Origin: DAIPJH01 sp036770365
GTDB taxonomy: Bacteria; Pseudomonadota; Alphaproteobacteria; Rickettsiales; UBA998
Assembly (NCBI GenBank): GCA_036770365.1
Contig: DAIPJH010000003.1
Location: 112,703-176,702 of the forward strand
Direction of reading: 5' to 3'
Length of the DNA stretch: 64,000 nucleotides
The position numbers and the translations under genes were made by a program. Numbering within the stretch: the stretch's first letter is position 1; every line of letters begins with the position of its first letter. This document shows, piece by piece, positions 24,542-32,182 of the stretch. Below the pieces are notes generated by a model. It saw nothing but the letters and a program-made list of their open reading frames with translations, ran no database searches and was not told the DNA's origin.

Positions 24542-24571
24542 CCCCCTCCCCTTGTGGGAGAGGGTGAGGGG
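24542..24571. repeat. REP-like C/G-rich palindromic repeat, copy 1
   Basis: A C-rich arm (CCCCCTCCCCTTGTGGG) runs into GAGAGGGTGAGGGG, giving a CCCTCCC/GGGAGAGGG dyad. The same element recurs at 58494-58522 and, in inverse orientation, at 54284-54320. All three are intergenic. It sits about 20 bp before mazE and 100 bp after virD4, so it may also end the long vir transcript. Confidence 0.75.
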
Positions 24572-24592
24572 TTCTTACTATAAAGGTAACAC

Positions 24593-24832
24593 ATGCACAT
24601 CGACATCGTAGCAATCGGCAATTCCAAAGGCATTCGCATCCCAAAAGCTTTGCTTGAGCAATGCGGCTTTGGTGAGCGTGCAGATATGCGTGTGGATGAT
24701 GGCAAGCTGATTTTATCACCCTGTAAAGCCCCTCGCGCTGGCTGGGAAGAAGCCATGAAAACCGCAGAAAACGCGCCACAGCTCGACGCCTACACCGCCA
24801 CCGAGTTTGATGAAAGTGAATGGACGTGGTAA
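24593..24832 (+). CDS. mazE: MazE-like antitoxin (AbrB/SpoVT fold)
   Basis: 79 aa. The N-terminus (IDIVAIGNSKGIRIPKALLEQCGFG) is the swapped-hairpin AbrB/MazE DNA-binding fold, followed by MRVDDGKLILSPC. The acidic tail (TEFDESEWTW) is what binds and blocks the toxin in this family. AAAGGTAA before the ATG. It overlaps the toxin gene by 13 bp, the antitoxin-first order of type II systems. Such complexes normally repress their own promoter. Confidence 0.88.
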   Translation: MHIDIVAIGNSKGIRIPKALLEQCGFGERADMRVDDGKLILSPCKAPRAGWEEAMKTAENAPQLDAYTATEFDESEWTW

Positions 24833-25146
24833 AGCGTTTTGATGTCTATCTGGTCAACCTCGACCCTACCATTGGCGCGGAAATCAAAAAAACACGCCCA
24901 AGCGTCATCATTTCCCCCGACGAACTCAATAAGCACCTAAGCACTGTCATCATCGCCCCGATGACCACTACAATGCACACCTACCCCACGCGCATCGCGC
25001 TAAATTTTGGTGGCAAAGAAGGGCAAATCGCCCTCGACCAACTCCGCACCATCGACAAAACAAGGTTAGTGAAAAAACTAGGGACAATCAGCAAGGCAGA
25101 AGCGCAGAAGATGTGTGCGGTGCTGGTGGAGATGTTTAGTGCGTAA
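24820..25146 (+). CDS. mazF: MazF/PemK-like toxin endoribonuclease
   Basis: 108 aa. RFDVYLVNLDPTIGAEIKKTRPSVIIS is the conserved N-terminus of MazF/PemK mRNA interferases; the catalytic arginine lies in KTRPSVI and the threonine in IIAPMTTTMHTYPTRI. GQIALDQLRTIDKTRL is also family-typical. Overlaps the antitoxin gene by 13 bp. The pair sits between repeat copies just after virD4, so it may be an acquired module; it could also stabilise the neighbouring T4SS locus. Confidence 0.9.
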   Translation: MDVVKRFDVYLVNLDPTIGAEIKKTRPSVIISPDELNKHLSTVIIAPMTTTMHTYPTRIALNFGGKEGQIALDQLRTIDKTRLVKKLGTISKAEAQKMCAVLVEMFSA

Positions 25147-25172
25147 ATGATAGGCTTGGAAATTGTACTCTG

Positions 25173-25202
25173 CGTCATTGCGAGTGCAGCGAAGCAATCC
25201 AG
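25173..25202 (+). repeat. Dispersed CGTCATTGCG repeat, full copy
   Basis: Thirty bases beginning CGTCATTGCGAGTGCAGCGA and ending AGCAATCCAG, in the gap between mazF and the XRE gene. A partial copy lies at 24476-24490, a diverged copy at 57179-57205 (CGTCATTC...GTAGCGAAGGATTT), and the 13-mer TGCAGCGAAGCAA recurs near 36671. Sequences of this look are common intergenic repeats in many bacterial genomes. Confidence 0.7.
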
Positions 25203-25213
25203 CAAAAGCCCGC

Positions 25214-25474
25214 TTACTCAACTCTATCTGGCAAATTCATAGCACCAACAAATTCTGCCAGTGTCATTCCTAAACCGTTAGCTAATTTATAAATAGTAAG
25301 CATAGTTGGATTACGTTCCCCAGCTTCAATTTTACCAATAGCTTGACGACTTACTCCCGCTAAAGCTGCCAATTTTTCATGACTAACACCCTTTGCCTTA
25401 CGCTCTCGCACTAAGGTTTCTATAAGTATTTCAGTAAATTGAACTACATTCTCTCGCTTCATACGCGAGAACAT
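25214..25474 (-). CDS. XRE-family helix-turn-helix regulator
   Basis: 86 aa. Cro/C1-type HTH at about residues 30-70: VSHEKLAALAGVSRQAIGKIEAGERNPTMLTI, followed by KLANGLGMTLAEFV. The start may be the Met at 25474 or the one at 25462; neither has a strong ribosome binding site. Divergent from the PH-domain gene (70-bp gap), which it may control. Single-domain regulators of this size are common beside accessory genes and in toxin-antitoxin loci, but no partner toxin is evident on its strand. Confidence 0.85.
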   Translation of the reverse strand: MFSRMKRENVVQFTEILIETLVRERKAKGVSHEKLAALAGVSRQAIGKIEAGERNPTMLTIYKLANGLGMTLAEFVGAMNLPDRVE

Positions 25475-25544
25475 AAAGTAATTGACAGCGAAAAACGCCG
25501 CACCTATGGTAGCGGAATCAAGGTAAAAACTTAAAGGTTAATAT

Positions 25545-25961
25545 ATGCGATATGTTAAAAGCACTTTAGAATCAGGTGAGACGATCCAATTCATAGGAAA
25601 AATCTCATGGTTATCATATACTTTCAGTATTGCACTAGGAGTAATCTTATTACCAGTTTATTTTATGGGTGTGATTATTTTAATCTGTGTTTGGCTACAA
25701 AGGAAATCCACAGAATTTGCGGTTACAGAACAACGCCTAATTTATAAAACAGGCATCCTTTCGCGTAAAACAATGGAAACGCAACTACAAAAAATTGAAT
25801 CAATACAAATTGACCAAAGCCTAACCGGGAGACTCTGTAACTTTGGAACATTAGTAATTCATGGAACAGGCTCAGGAACAACCAGAATAAATGGTTTAGA
25901 TGACCCTATCGCGGTACGCCGTCGCTTACAAGAAATTCTAAAAATAGCACAATCATCTTAA
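25545..25961 (+). CDS. Membrane protein with bacterial PH domain (bPH2/YdbS-like)
   Basis: 138 aa. ESGETIQFIGKISW, then a membrane hairpin (about 25-52, SIALGVILLPVYFMGVIILICVW), then a bPH2 domain: EFAVTEQRLIYKTGILSRKTMETQLQKIESIQIDQSLTGRL, GTLVIHGTGSG. This is the DUF304/YdbS-type plan; the molecular role is unknown. AAAGGT precedes the ATG. Divergent from the XRE regulator and tail-to-tail with thiG (1-bp gap). Confidence 0.8.
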   Translation: MRYVKSTLESGETIQFIGKISWLSYTFSIALGVILLPVYFMGVIILICVWLQRKSTEFAVTEQRLIYKTGILSRKTMETQLQKIESIQIDQSLTGRLCNFGTLVIHGTGSGTTRINGLDDPIAVRRRLQEILKIAQSS

Positions 25962-25962
25962 A

Positions 25963-26742
25963 TTAGCCCCTAGCAATCAACCCACTCGTAGGTGAACTCG
26001 GCACACCAAACTCCTTTTTTGCCATGCGCCCAGCAAGATATGCCATGCGCCCTGCTTCCACGCCTGCTTTCATCGCGCGTGCCATCAAGATGGGGTCTGC
26101 GGCGGCGGCTATGGCAGTGTTCATCAGGACGGCGTCACAGCCCAGCTCCATCGCTTGCGCGGCATCAGAAGCTGTGCCAACGCCCGCATCGACCAACACA
26201 GGGACGGTGGCGGCTTCAACGATAAAACGGATATTGAGCGGGTTTTGAATCCCCAGTCCTGAACCAATCGGCGCTGCGAGCGGCATCACCGCCACGCAGC
26301 CAATTTTCTCAAGCTTTTTCGCGGCAATTGGGTCATCTGACGTGTACGCCATCACCTCAAAACCATCTTTCACCAACAGCGTTGCCGCTTTCAAGGTTTC
26401 TTCGACATCAGGATACAGCGTGCGCTCATCCGCCAGCACTTCCAGCTTGACCAGATTCCAACCGCCCGCCTCACGCGCCAAGCGCAGAGTCCGTACCGCA
26501 TCTTCCGCCGTGTAACAGCCTGCGGTGTTAGGCAAGAAGGTGTATTTCTCAGGTGAGACATAATCCACCAAAGACGGCTCTTTGCCCTTCGCAAGCGACA
26601 TACGGCGCAGCGCGACTGTCACAATCTCCGCCCCGCTTGCTTCAATCGCATCGCGGGTTTGCTCCAGGTCTTTATATTTGCCTGTACCAACCAATAAACG
26701 CGAGGTAAATGTGCGCCCTGCTACGGTAAATGTGTCTCTCAT
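25963..26742 (-). CDS. thiG: Thiazole synthase ThiG
   Basis: 259 aa TIM barrel that builds the thiazole phosphate of thiamine from deoxyxylulose 5-phosphate, ThiS thiocarboxylate and dehydroglycine. K99 in VKLEVL is the Schiff-base lysine; RLLVGTGKY, PNTAGCYTAEDA, MPLAAPIGSG and VDAGVGTASDAA are diagnostic. The C-terminal SSPTSGLI is also conserved. Encoded 2 bp after thiS. The supply of dehydroglycine (ThiO or ThiH) is not seen in this window. Confidence 0.96.
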   Translation of the reverse strand: MRDTFTVAGRTFTSRLLVGTGKYKDLEQTRDAIEASGAEIVTVALRRMSLAKGKEPSLVDYVSPEKYTFLPNTAGCYTAEDAVRTLRLAREAGGWNLVKLEVLADERTLYPDVEETLKAATLLVKDGFEVMAYTSDDPIAAKKLEKIGCVAVMPLAAPIGSGLGIQNPLNIRFIVEAATVPVLVDAGVGTASDAAQAMELGCDAVLMNTAIAAAADPILMARAMKAGVEAGRMAYLAGRMAKKEFGVPSSPTSGLIARG

Positions 26743-26744
26743 CC

Positions 26745-26951
26745 TCAGCCCCCACCAATAAATTCGACGATCTCAACCTGATCCCCTGCACACAGCAGGG
26801 TTTCGTTAAAACTAGATTTCGGAACAATCTCTAAATTACGCTCCACCGCCACTTGGCGCACGTCAATGCCAAGATGCTCAAGCAACGCAGCAACGCAAAA
26901 ACCCGAAGGAATCGCTTGTTTTTCACCGTTAATCGTCAGTTCCATTTGCAT
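26745..26951 (-). CDS. thiS: ThiS sulfur carrier protein
   Basis: 68 aa ubiquitin-fold sulfur carrier. It starts MQMELTINGEKQAIP (a second Met at codon 3 is possible) and ends in the GG needed for adenylation and thiocarboxylate formation (EFIGGG). VAVERNLEIVPKSSF is the conserved central strand. It delivers sulfur to ThiG, the next gene. Its start faces aroQ with a 46-bp divergent gap. Confidence 0.95.
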   Translation of the reverse strand: MQMELTINGEKQAIPSGFCVAALLEHLGIDVRQVAVERNLEIVPKSSFNETLLCAGDQVEIVEFIGGG

Positions 26952-26997
26952 TTTCTCTCACTCTTGCTACCCTAAGCGCAAACTCAAGGAGACACAC

Positions 26998-27432
26998 ATG
27001 ACGCGCATTCTCATCCTCAACGGCCCGAACCTCAACCTACTAGGATCGCGTGAACCGCATCTGTATGGCTCACAAACGCTTGCAGATATTATCAGCGAAT
27101 GCGAACAGCTCGCCGCCTCGCTTTCTATAACGCTTACTGCCAAGCAAAGCAATCATGAAGGCGAATTGGTCACATGGATTCAAGAAGCACGCACCAGCGC
27201 CGATGGCATCATCATTAATGCAGGGGCATTCACCCACACCTCCATCGCCATTCGTGATGCTCTTAGCGCATTCGCAAAACCCATCATCGAGGTGCATCTG
27301 TCCAACCTTTATAAGCGTGAGGAATTCCGACATCATTCCTTTATCAGCGATATTGCAACTGGCTGCATCATTGGACTTGGCGCGATAGGCTATAAACTAG
27401 CATTGCAGGCGATGAAGGAGAACATTACATGA
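26998..27432 (+). CDS. aroQ: Type II 3-dehydroquinate dehydratase
   Basis: 144 aa from the ATG at 26998, which has AAGGAG 7 nt upstream and gives the family start MTRILILNGPNLNLLG; the frame is open 44 codons further back, but that part runs antisense through thiS. Third step of the shikimate pathway. Catalytic Tyr in LYGSQT, His in NAGAFTHTSIAIRDAL, and the EFRHHS block. The segment HLSNLYKREEF departs slightly from the usual HxSNxxxRE but keeps the key Arg. Confidence 0.96.
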   Translation: MTRILILNGPNLNLLGSREPHLYGSQTLADIISECEQLAASLSITLTAKQSNHEGELVTWIQEARTSADGIIINAGAFTHTSIAIRDALSAFAKPIIEVHLSNLYKREEFRHHSFISDIATGCIIGLGAIGYKLALQAMKENIT

Positions 27433-27481
27433 CAAACTATTCCTTTATAATAAAAGAAAATAGGTAGAGAAACATCCTTAA

Positions 27482-29128
27482 ATGACGCAACCATCACCGC
27501 ATCATCCTATCACCAAAAGAGTGTTGAACCTGAGGATTCTAACCGTAGCATGTGTGTTTTTGCTCTCCACCAATAGTGTCACTATTTACTATCAATTGGA
27601 AGATATTTGGCAACAAACAGAAAGTGTTGGACGATTCTTACTACTCGCGAGTATTTGGAGTGCCACCACCCTATTTGCCGTAGTCATTTTATTCAAAGCC
27701 TGTATGTTTCATCCGCGCTTTTTCTATCCCTCTGGCGCGATTTTATTCATACTCAATAGCATGAACAATGCCGCTAGCTTTCAGATCAAAGGATCAGTGA
27801 ACGCATCAATGATGCAGGCTGCAATACTTTCACCATTTACAGATATTTTTGCTTTTGTTTCCTCTGCACAAATTGGAGTTTTTATGCTTGGAATGTGCGG
27901 TTTTGTGGCAAGCCTCTTCATTTTACGTCAAGCATTCCTTTTTCGAGACGACCTCAAAGCACATGTACTATGTGGGGCTTTTGTAACCTTCATTCTTGCA
28001 TCTGATTCCAGTATGATTTTTAGCAACCAACCACCTTTTCAGGCAATAAAACCACTCATACACCTTCTATTGCCATTTCATTATGGTCCTATCCAAGATG
28101 CTACCCTTTTTACCACGCAGGATAAAAACCCCAATATCTATGTACTAGTTATTGGGGAATCTGCGCGTGCCGATCACTTTCAACTCAATGGCTACGATAA
28201 ACCCACCAACCCTTATCTCAGCAAATTAAAACACATTATCAGCTACAAAGATGTACATTCTTGTACAGCTCTTACGCATACCGCACTCACGTGTATGCTC
28301 ACAGACGCAACTCTTAAAGATTTTGAGAATATTGATAACGCTATGTTATTACCGTGGGGTTTTTCTCTCGTAGAAGGCTTCAAACGTGCAGGTTTTTATA
28401 CTGGATGGATTGGCATGCAAGCCTATCGAGGCGTCTCCACCATGCCTTATATTGAAATTGCAGATACAAGTCATTATACGACATTTCCTGGTTCATATAC
28501 CTCGTTTGGGAAACCTCCTTACGATGAAATACTCTTAAATAAAATAGACCCATTTCTTGCTGCTACGCCAAACACCCCTAAACTACTCATCGTTCATCTC
28601 TACGGCAGCCATTTTCCTTATGAAATTCGTTATCCAGCATCATTTAAAAAATTTGCGCCAACCTGCGACTCCACCAATGAGGTCTTAGATATTATTGCAC
28701 AAAGCAACCAAGAATGTGACAAACGTCACGCAGGAAGCGTCAGCAATTCCTACGATAATAGTCTTATTTATACGGATTATGTACTCAGCAAGATCATTGA
28801 GAAATTAAACAACCAGCGCGCACTTTTAATGTATATTTCTGACCATGGCGAATCACTAGGTGAAAAAGGACAATATCTCCACGGTAAAATGAAAGTTCCA
28901 GAGCAACGCCACATACCGCTCATTATATGGGCATCAGATAATTATATTCATGCGTACCCCAATGAATGGGACACGCTTGCTCAACACGCTTCTCTTCCTA
29001 TATCGCAAGACCACATCTTTCATTCTTTTATAGACTGCGCGCATATTTCATCAACACGCCTCGATAAAAAACTAAGTTTATGTTCACACGATGTCACGCC
29101 GCGCATACCAGAACTTCACACCCGATAA
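27482..29128 (+). CDS. Phosphoethanolamine transferase, EptA-like (paralogue 1)
   Basis: 548 aa. Five hydrophobic helices in the first 180 residues, then a periplasmic sulfatase-fold domain: VIGESARADHFQLNGY (metal ligand E226), nucleophile T265 in TALTHTALTCM, and SDHGESLGE (D454/H455). The family moves phosphoethanolamine from phosphatidylethanolamine to lipid A or other surface sugars. No good ribosome binding site, but TATAAT at 27446-27451 may be a -10. A second, diverged copy follows after 12 bp. Acceptor specificity is unknown. Confidence 0.9.
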   Translation: MTQPSPHHPITKRVLNLRILTVACVFLLSTNSVTIYYQLEDIWQQTESVGRFLLLASIWSATTLFAVVILFKACMFHPRFFYPSGAILFILNSMNNAASFQIKGSVNASMMQAAILSPFTDIFAFVSSAQIGVFMLGMCGFVASLFILRQAFLFRDDLKAHVLCGAFVTFILASDSSMIFSNQPPFQAIKPLIHLLLPFHYGPIQDATLFTTQDKNPNIYVLVIGESARADHFQLNGYDKPTNPYLSKLKHIISYKDVHSCTALTHTALTCMLTDATLKDFENIDNAMLLPWGFSLVEGFKRAGFYTGWIGMQAYRGVSTMPYIEIADTSHYTTFPGSYTSFGKPPYDEILLNKIDPFLAATPNTPKLLIVHLYGSHFPYEIRYPASFKKFAPTCDSTNEVLDIIAQSNQECDKRHAGSVSNSYDNSLIYTDYVLSKIIEKLNNQRALLMYISDHGESLGEKGQYLHGKMKVPEQRHIPLIIWASDNYIHAYPNEWDTLAQHASLPISQDHIFHSFIDCAHISSTRLDKKLSLCSHDVTPRIPELHTR

Positions 29129-29140
29129 AAGCATTCATCT

Positions 29141-30802
29141 ATGAAAAAACTCTATTCAATCACTCAGCACAAAATTTTTATCTTATTACTCATCGTGCTG
29201 ATCTTTCATCTTAGCACAAGCTTTTTTGATATTTATTATCATTTTTCTAGACACTTAACGTCCCCTCAAACATCCCTAGAATTCTACTTTGCACAGTTTG
29301 AATGGATAGCTTTTGAACTGTTCTGCTCCCTAATGCTCACACAAATTTTACTCATCAAAAGATGGATCTTTATTTTCGGTTTTGTGATCTTAGTCACTCT
29401 CAATGCTTTTTCTAATGCCGCAGCCTATCATGTTAGTCATGCCATTGAACCAGCAATGATTCATGCCGCACTTTTTTCTCAACCCGCTGAATTTATGGAT
29501 TTTGTAACCCCTCTCAATGCACTCATTGTTGCTTTTGGCATTCTTGGTCTAGTGCCAATTCTTTATATTCAGAAAAAACTACCTCACGACCCGCACCTAA
29601 ATAAAAACGCATTTTTAAGTGGTGCTATACTCATTCTATTATTATGCTTTGGCACTTCTGGAGTATTACGTGACAAACCTCCTTTTCATATCATAAGCGC
29701 ATCTCTCTCAATACTATTTCCAGGTCATTTTGAACCAATTATTGACGATACCCAATTTACTCGTAACGATGTCACACCGCAAACGATCGTACTTGTCATT
29801 GGGGAATCTGCGCGAGGCGATCATTTTTCACTCAATGGTTATCATCACGATACCAACCCTTACTTACAAAAAACCTCGAATGTTATTTCATTCCCTGATG
29901 TGACTTCCTGTACCGCGTTTACACATACATCCATCCCATGCATGATCACCGATGAAACACTCACACATTTTAACGAAAAGCAGGGTATGTTTCCCTCTTG
30001 GGGCTTTTCACTCATTGAAGGATTTCGTCGAGCAGGAAGCTATACAGGCTGGATTGGTATGCAAAGCAAGTGGGTTTCCTACCAAATTCCTTTTCTTTCT
30101 CTCGCACGATCAGCGGATTTTGTAGCTTTCCCAACCGAAAACAACACAGCAGCAAACGCAGCAGATGACAAACTCATCTTCCCTGATATAGAACGTTTTT
30201 TAAAACAACCGCATGCGACCAAATTTCTTATCATCCATCTCAATGGCAGTCATACGCCTTATAGTATTCGCTACCCAGAAACATTTGAGTATTTTAAGCC
30301 CACATGCCCAAAACAAATAGAACAGAAACACGCCTCTATTCGCCCGCAAGATTGCGAAAAGATTCACCCCGAAGCACTTATCAATACCTATGACAACAGC
30401 TTACGCTATACAGATTTCATTATAAGTCACATTATTTCGCTCCTTACCAAACAAAATGCTCTCCTGCTCTACACATCTGATCACGGTGAATCGCTAGGTG
30501 AACAAGGTATTTATGGACATGGTATTTTATCAATAAAGGAACAACGCAAAGTACCTTTCCTTATGTGGGCATCTGAAAATTATATCCACTCTTACCCCGA
30601 TAACTGGAAAAATATACAAAATGCAAAAACAATGGCTCTCTCGCATGATCATGTTTTTCATAGTTTACTGGATTGCGGGCAGATCACATCTGTTCGCATT
30701 GACAAGAATTTAAGCCTGTGCGATCCTCGTATTAGACCTCAACCTCCACTTCATTTCAATTACAACTCTAAAACTGTGCTTGAGAAATTGGGAACATTCT
30801 GA
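29141..30802 (+). CDS. Phosphoethanolamine transferase, EptA-like (paralogue 2)
   Basis: 553 aa, same architecture as the gene before it: N-terminal membrane domain (to about 185), then VIGESARGDHFSLNGY (E222), FTHTSIPCM with T261 as nucleophile, and SDHGESLGEQGIYGHG (D447/H448). The two copies share blocks such as WGFSLIEGF, YTGWIGMQ, NTYDNSLRYTD and the final HSLLDCG...LC, so they arose by tandem duplication and then diverged widely in the membrane domain. All catalytic residues are intact, so both are probably active, perhaps on different acceptors. Confidence 0.9.
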   Translation: MKKLYSITQHKIFILLLIVLIFHLSTSFFDIYYHFSRHLTSPQTSLEFYFAQFEWIAFELFCSLMLTQILLIKRWIFIFGFVILVTLNAFSNAAAYHVSHAIEPAMIHAALFSQPAEFMDFVTPLNALIVAFGILGLVPILYIQKKLPHDPHLNKNAFLSGAILILLLCFGTSGVLRDKPPFHIISASLSILFPGHFEPIIDDTQFTRNDVTPQTIVLVIGESARGDHFSLNGYHHDTNPYLQKTSNVISFPDVTSCTAFTHTSIPCMITDETLTHFNEKQGMFPSWGFSLIEGFRRAGSYTGWIGMQSKWVSYQIPFLSLARSADFVAFPTENNTAANAADDKLIFPDIERFLKQPHATKFLIIHLNGSHTPYSIRYPETFEYFKPTCPKQIEQKHASIRPQDCEKIHPEALINTYDNSLRYTDFIISHIISLLTKQNALLLYTSDHGESLGEQGIYGHGILSIKEQRKVPFLMWASENYIHSYPDNWKNIQNAKTMALSHDHVFHSLLDCGQITSVRIDKNLSLCDPRIRPQPPLHFNYNSKTVLEKLGTF

Positions 30803-30836
30803 CAAAATTAGCAACTTTTATTTTTCACCCTTTGCA

Positions 30837-31535
30837 ATGTTTAACATGCTCATCATCGCACACCGCGGCGCAAGTGCCATTTATCCTGAAAATACTATGC
30901 TGGCGTTTGAGAAAGCGTTGGAGATGGGGGCGCATGGGTTGGAATTAGATGTACAATGTTCTGCGGACGGGGTGGCGGTAGTGTTTCATGATGATACACT
31001 TGAGCGAACGACCAATGGCTCTGGCTTTATCAAAGAACATACACTAACGCAGCTAAAATCTTTGCATGTTGAAAACATTGAACATATTGCAGAGCTTAGT
31101 GTATTTATGGCTCGTTTCGAGGGCGAAACAACCCTATGGCTAGAGATAAAAGATCCTGATTGTGTGCCTGAACTCACCTCTAGAATTCGTGACGCGGTAA
31201 CATCAAGACGTGCGACATGGTCGCAGTGTGTTGTCATTGGATTTGATGTCGAAGCACTAAAACACGCTCGCCGTCTATGTCCTGAACTGGTGATAGGCTA
31301 TTCACTAGAGGACGCTCCGAAACAAACCGTAATAAACAGCTTAAAGCCTGCCTATGTTTTACCGCATTTTGAATTGGCAACACAAGATTTCGTACATGCA
31401 ATGGCAGCGCAAGGCATTGGCGTAGTAGTGTGGACGCTCAATGAAATCAATGATTCTCTGCGTATGAAAGAGCGCGGTGTAATGGGAATTATTACGGATG
31501 TGCCTAATATTCTTAAAGAGCTATTTGAGGGATGA
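30837..31535 (+). CDS. ugpQ: Glycerophosphodiester phosphodiesterase
   Basis: 232 aa from ATG 30837 (MFNMLIIAHRGAS); an ATG at 30846 is also possible and neither has a strong ribosome binding site. The frame upstream runs into the previous gene. HRGASAIYPENTMLAFEKALEMGAHGLELDVQ, then VVFHDDTLERTTNGSG, and LEIKD carry the metal and catalytic residues. Cytoplasmic, no signal peptide, so UgpQ-like rather than periplasmic GlpQ. It releases glycerol 3-phosphate and an alcohol from deacylated phospholipids. ATGA overlap with aat. Confidence 0.92.
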   Translation: MFNMLIIAHRGASAIYPENTMLAFEKALEMGAHGLELDVQCSADGVAVVFHDDTLERTTNGSGFIKEHTLTQLKSLHVENIEHIAELSVFMARFEGETTLWLEIKDPDCVPELTSRIRDAVTSRRATWSQCVVIGFDVEALKHARRLCPELVIGYSLEDAPKQTVINSLKPAYVLPHFELATQDFVHAMAAQGIGVVVWTLNEINDSLRMKERGVMGIITDVPNILKELFEG

Positions 31536-32182
31536 GCATCAACTTAGAAACACTCCTCAACGCCTATGCCAACGGTTATTTCCCGATGGCGGAGAGCCGT
31601 GAGGATGAAGAGATTTGGTGGTTTTATCCTGAGCTTCGAGGAATTATTCCACTAGACGGCTACCATATCCCCAAAAGCCTGCGCAAAGCGATGCGCACTT
31701 GTCCCTACCATTTTAGCGTAGATGAGGCGTTTCCTGAAGTGATAAAAGCATGTGCCGAAGTGCCACACTCGCATGAAAAAGGCACATGGATTAACTCTAC
31801 GATTGAGAAACTCTATACCGATTTATGGGCGCACGGCTTTGCGCATAGCGTAGAATGTTGGGACGCAGAGCAACTTGTTGGGGGATTATACGGCGTATCA
31901 CTTGGCGGTGCATTCTTTGGTGAGAGCATGTTTTCTACCAAAACCAACACCAGCCGCATGAGCTTAGCGACATTGTTCCGCATCCTCAACGAAGCAGGTT
32001 ATGTCTTGCTTGATACCCAATATGTCAACGAACATTTGAAGCAATTTGGCGTAATCGAAATCCCACGTAAGGATTATTTGAACAAACTCGAATATGCTTT
32101 GAATATGTCAGACAATCCTTCAAGCCGTTTTTCTATCGCAGCGGGCAACATACTAAGCGCTTCCTTCGATCCTTTAAGCTGA
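31532..32182 (+). CDS. aat: Leucyl/phenylalanyl-tRNA-protein transferase
   Basis: 216 aa. LLNAYANGYFPMAES and WWFYPELRGIIPLD at the N-terminus, GTWINSTIEKLYTDLWAHGFAHSVECW, GVSLGGAFFGESMFS and DTQYVNEHLKQFGVIEIPRKDYL are all hallmarks of Aat, the N-end-rule enzyme that adds Leu/Phe to N-terminal Arg/Lys. The last 30 or so residues after YLNKLEYAL are longer than in E. coli and are encoded antisense to the end of ppx (109-bp overlap). Start overlaps ugpQ as ATGA, with GAGGG just before it. Confidence 0.95.
   Translation: MSINLETLLNAYANGYFPMAESREDEEIWWFYPELRGIIPLDGYHIPKSLRKAMRTCPYHFSVDEAFPEVIKACAEVPHSHEKGTWINSTIEKLYTDLWAHGFAHSVECWDAEQLVGGLYGVSLGGAFFGESMFSTKTNTSRMSLATLFRILNEAGYVLLDTQYVNEHLKQFGVIEIPRKDYLNKLEYALNMSDNPSSRFSIAAGNILSASFDPLS

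Noticed and set aside
26866..26997. Upstream extension of aroQ
   Set aside because: Runs antisense through thiS and lies before a clear AAGGAG-ATG start.
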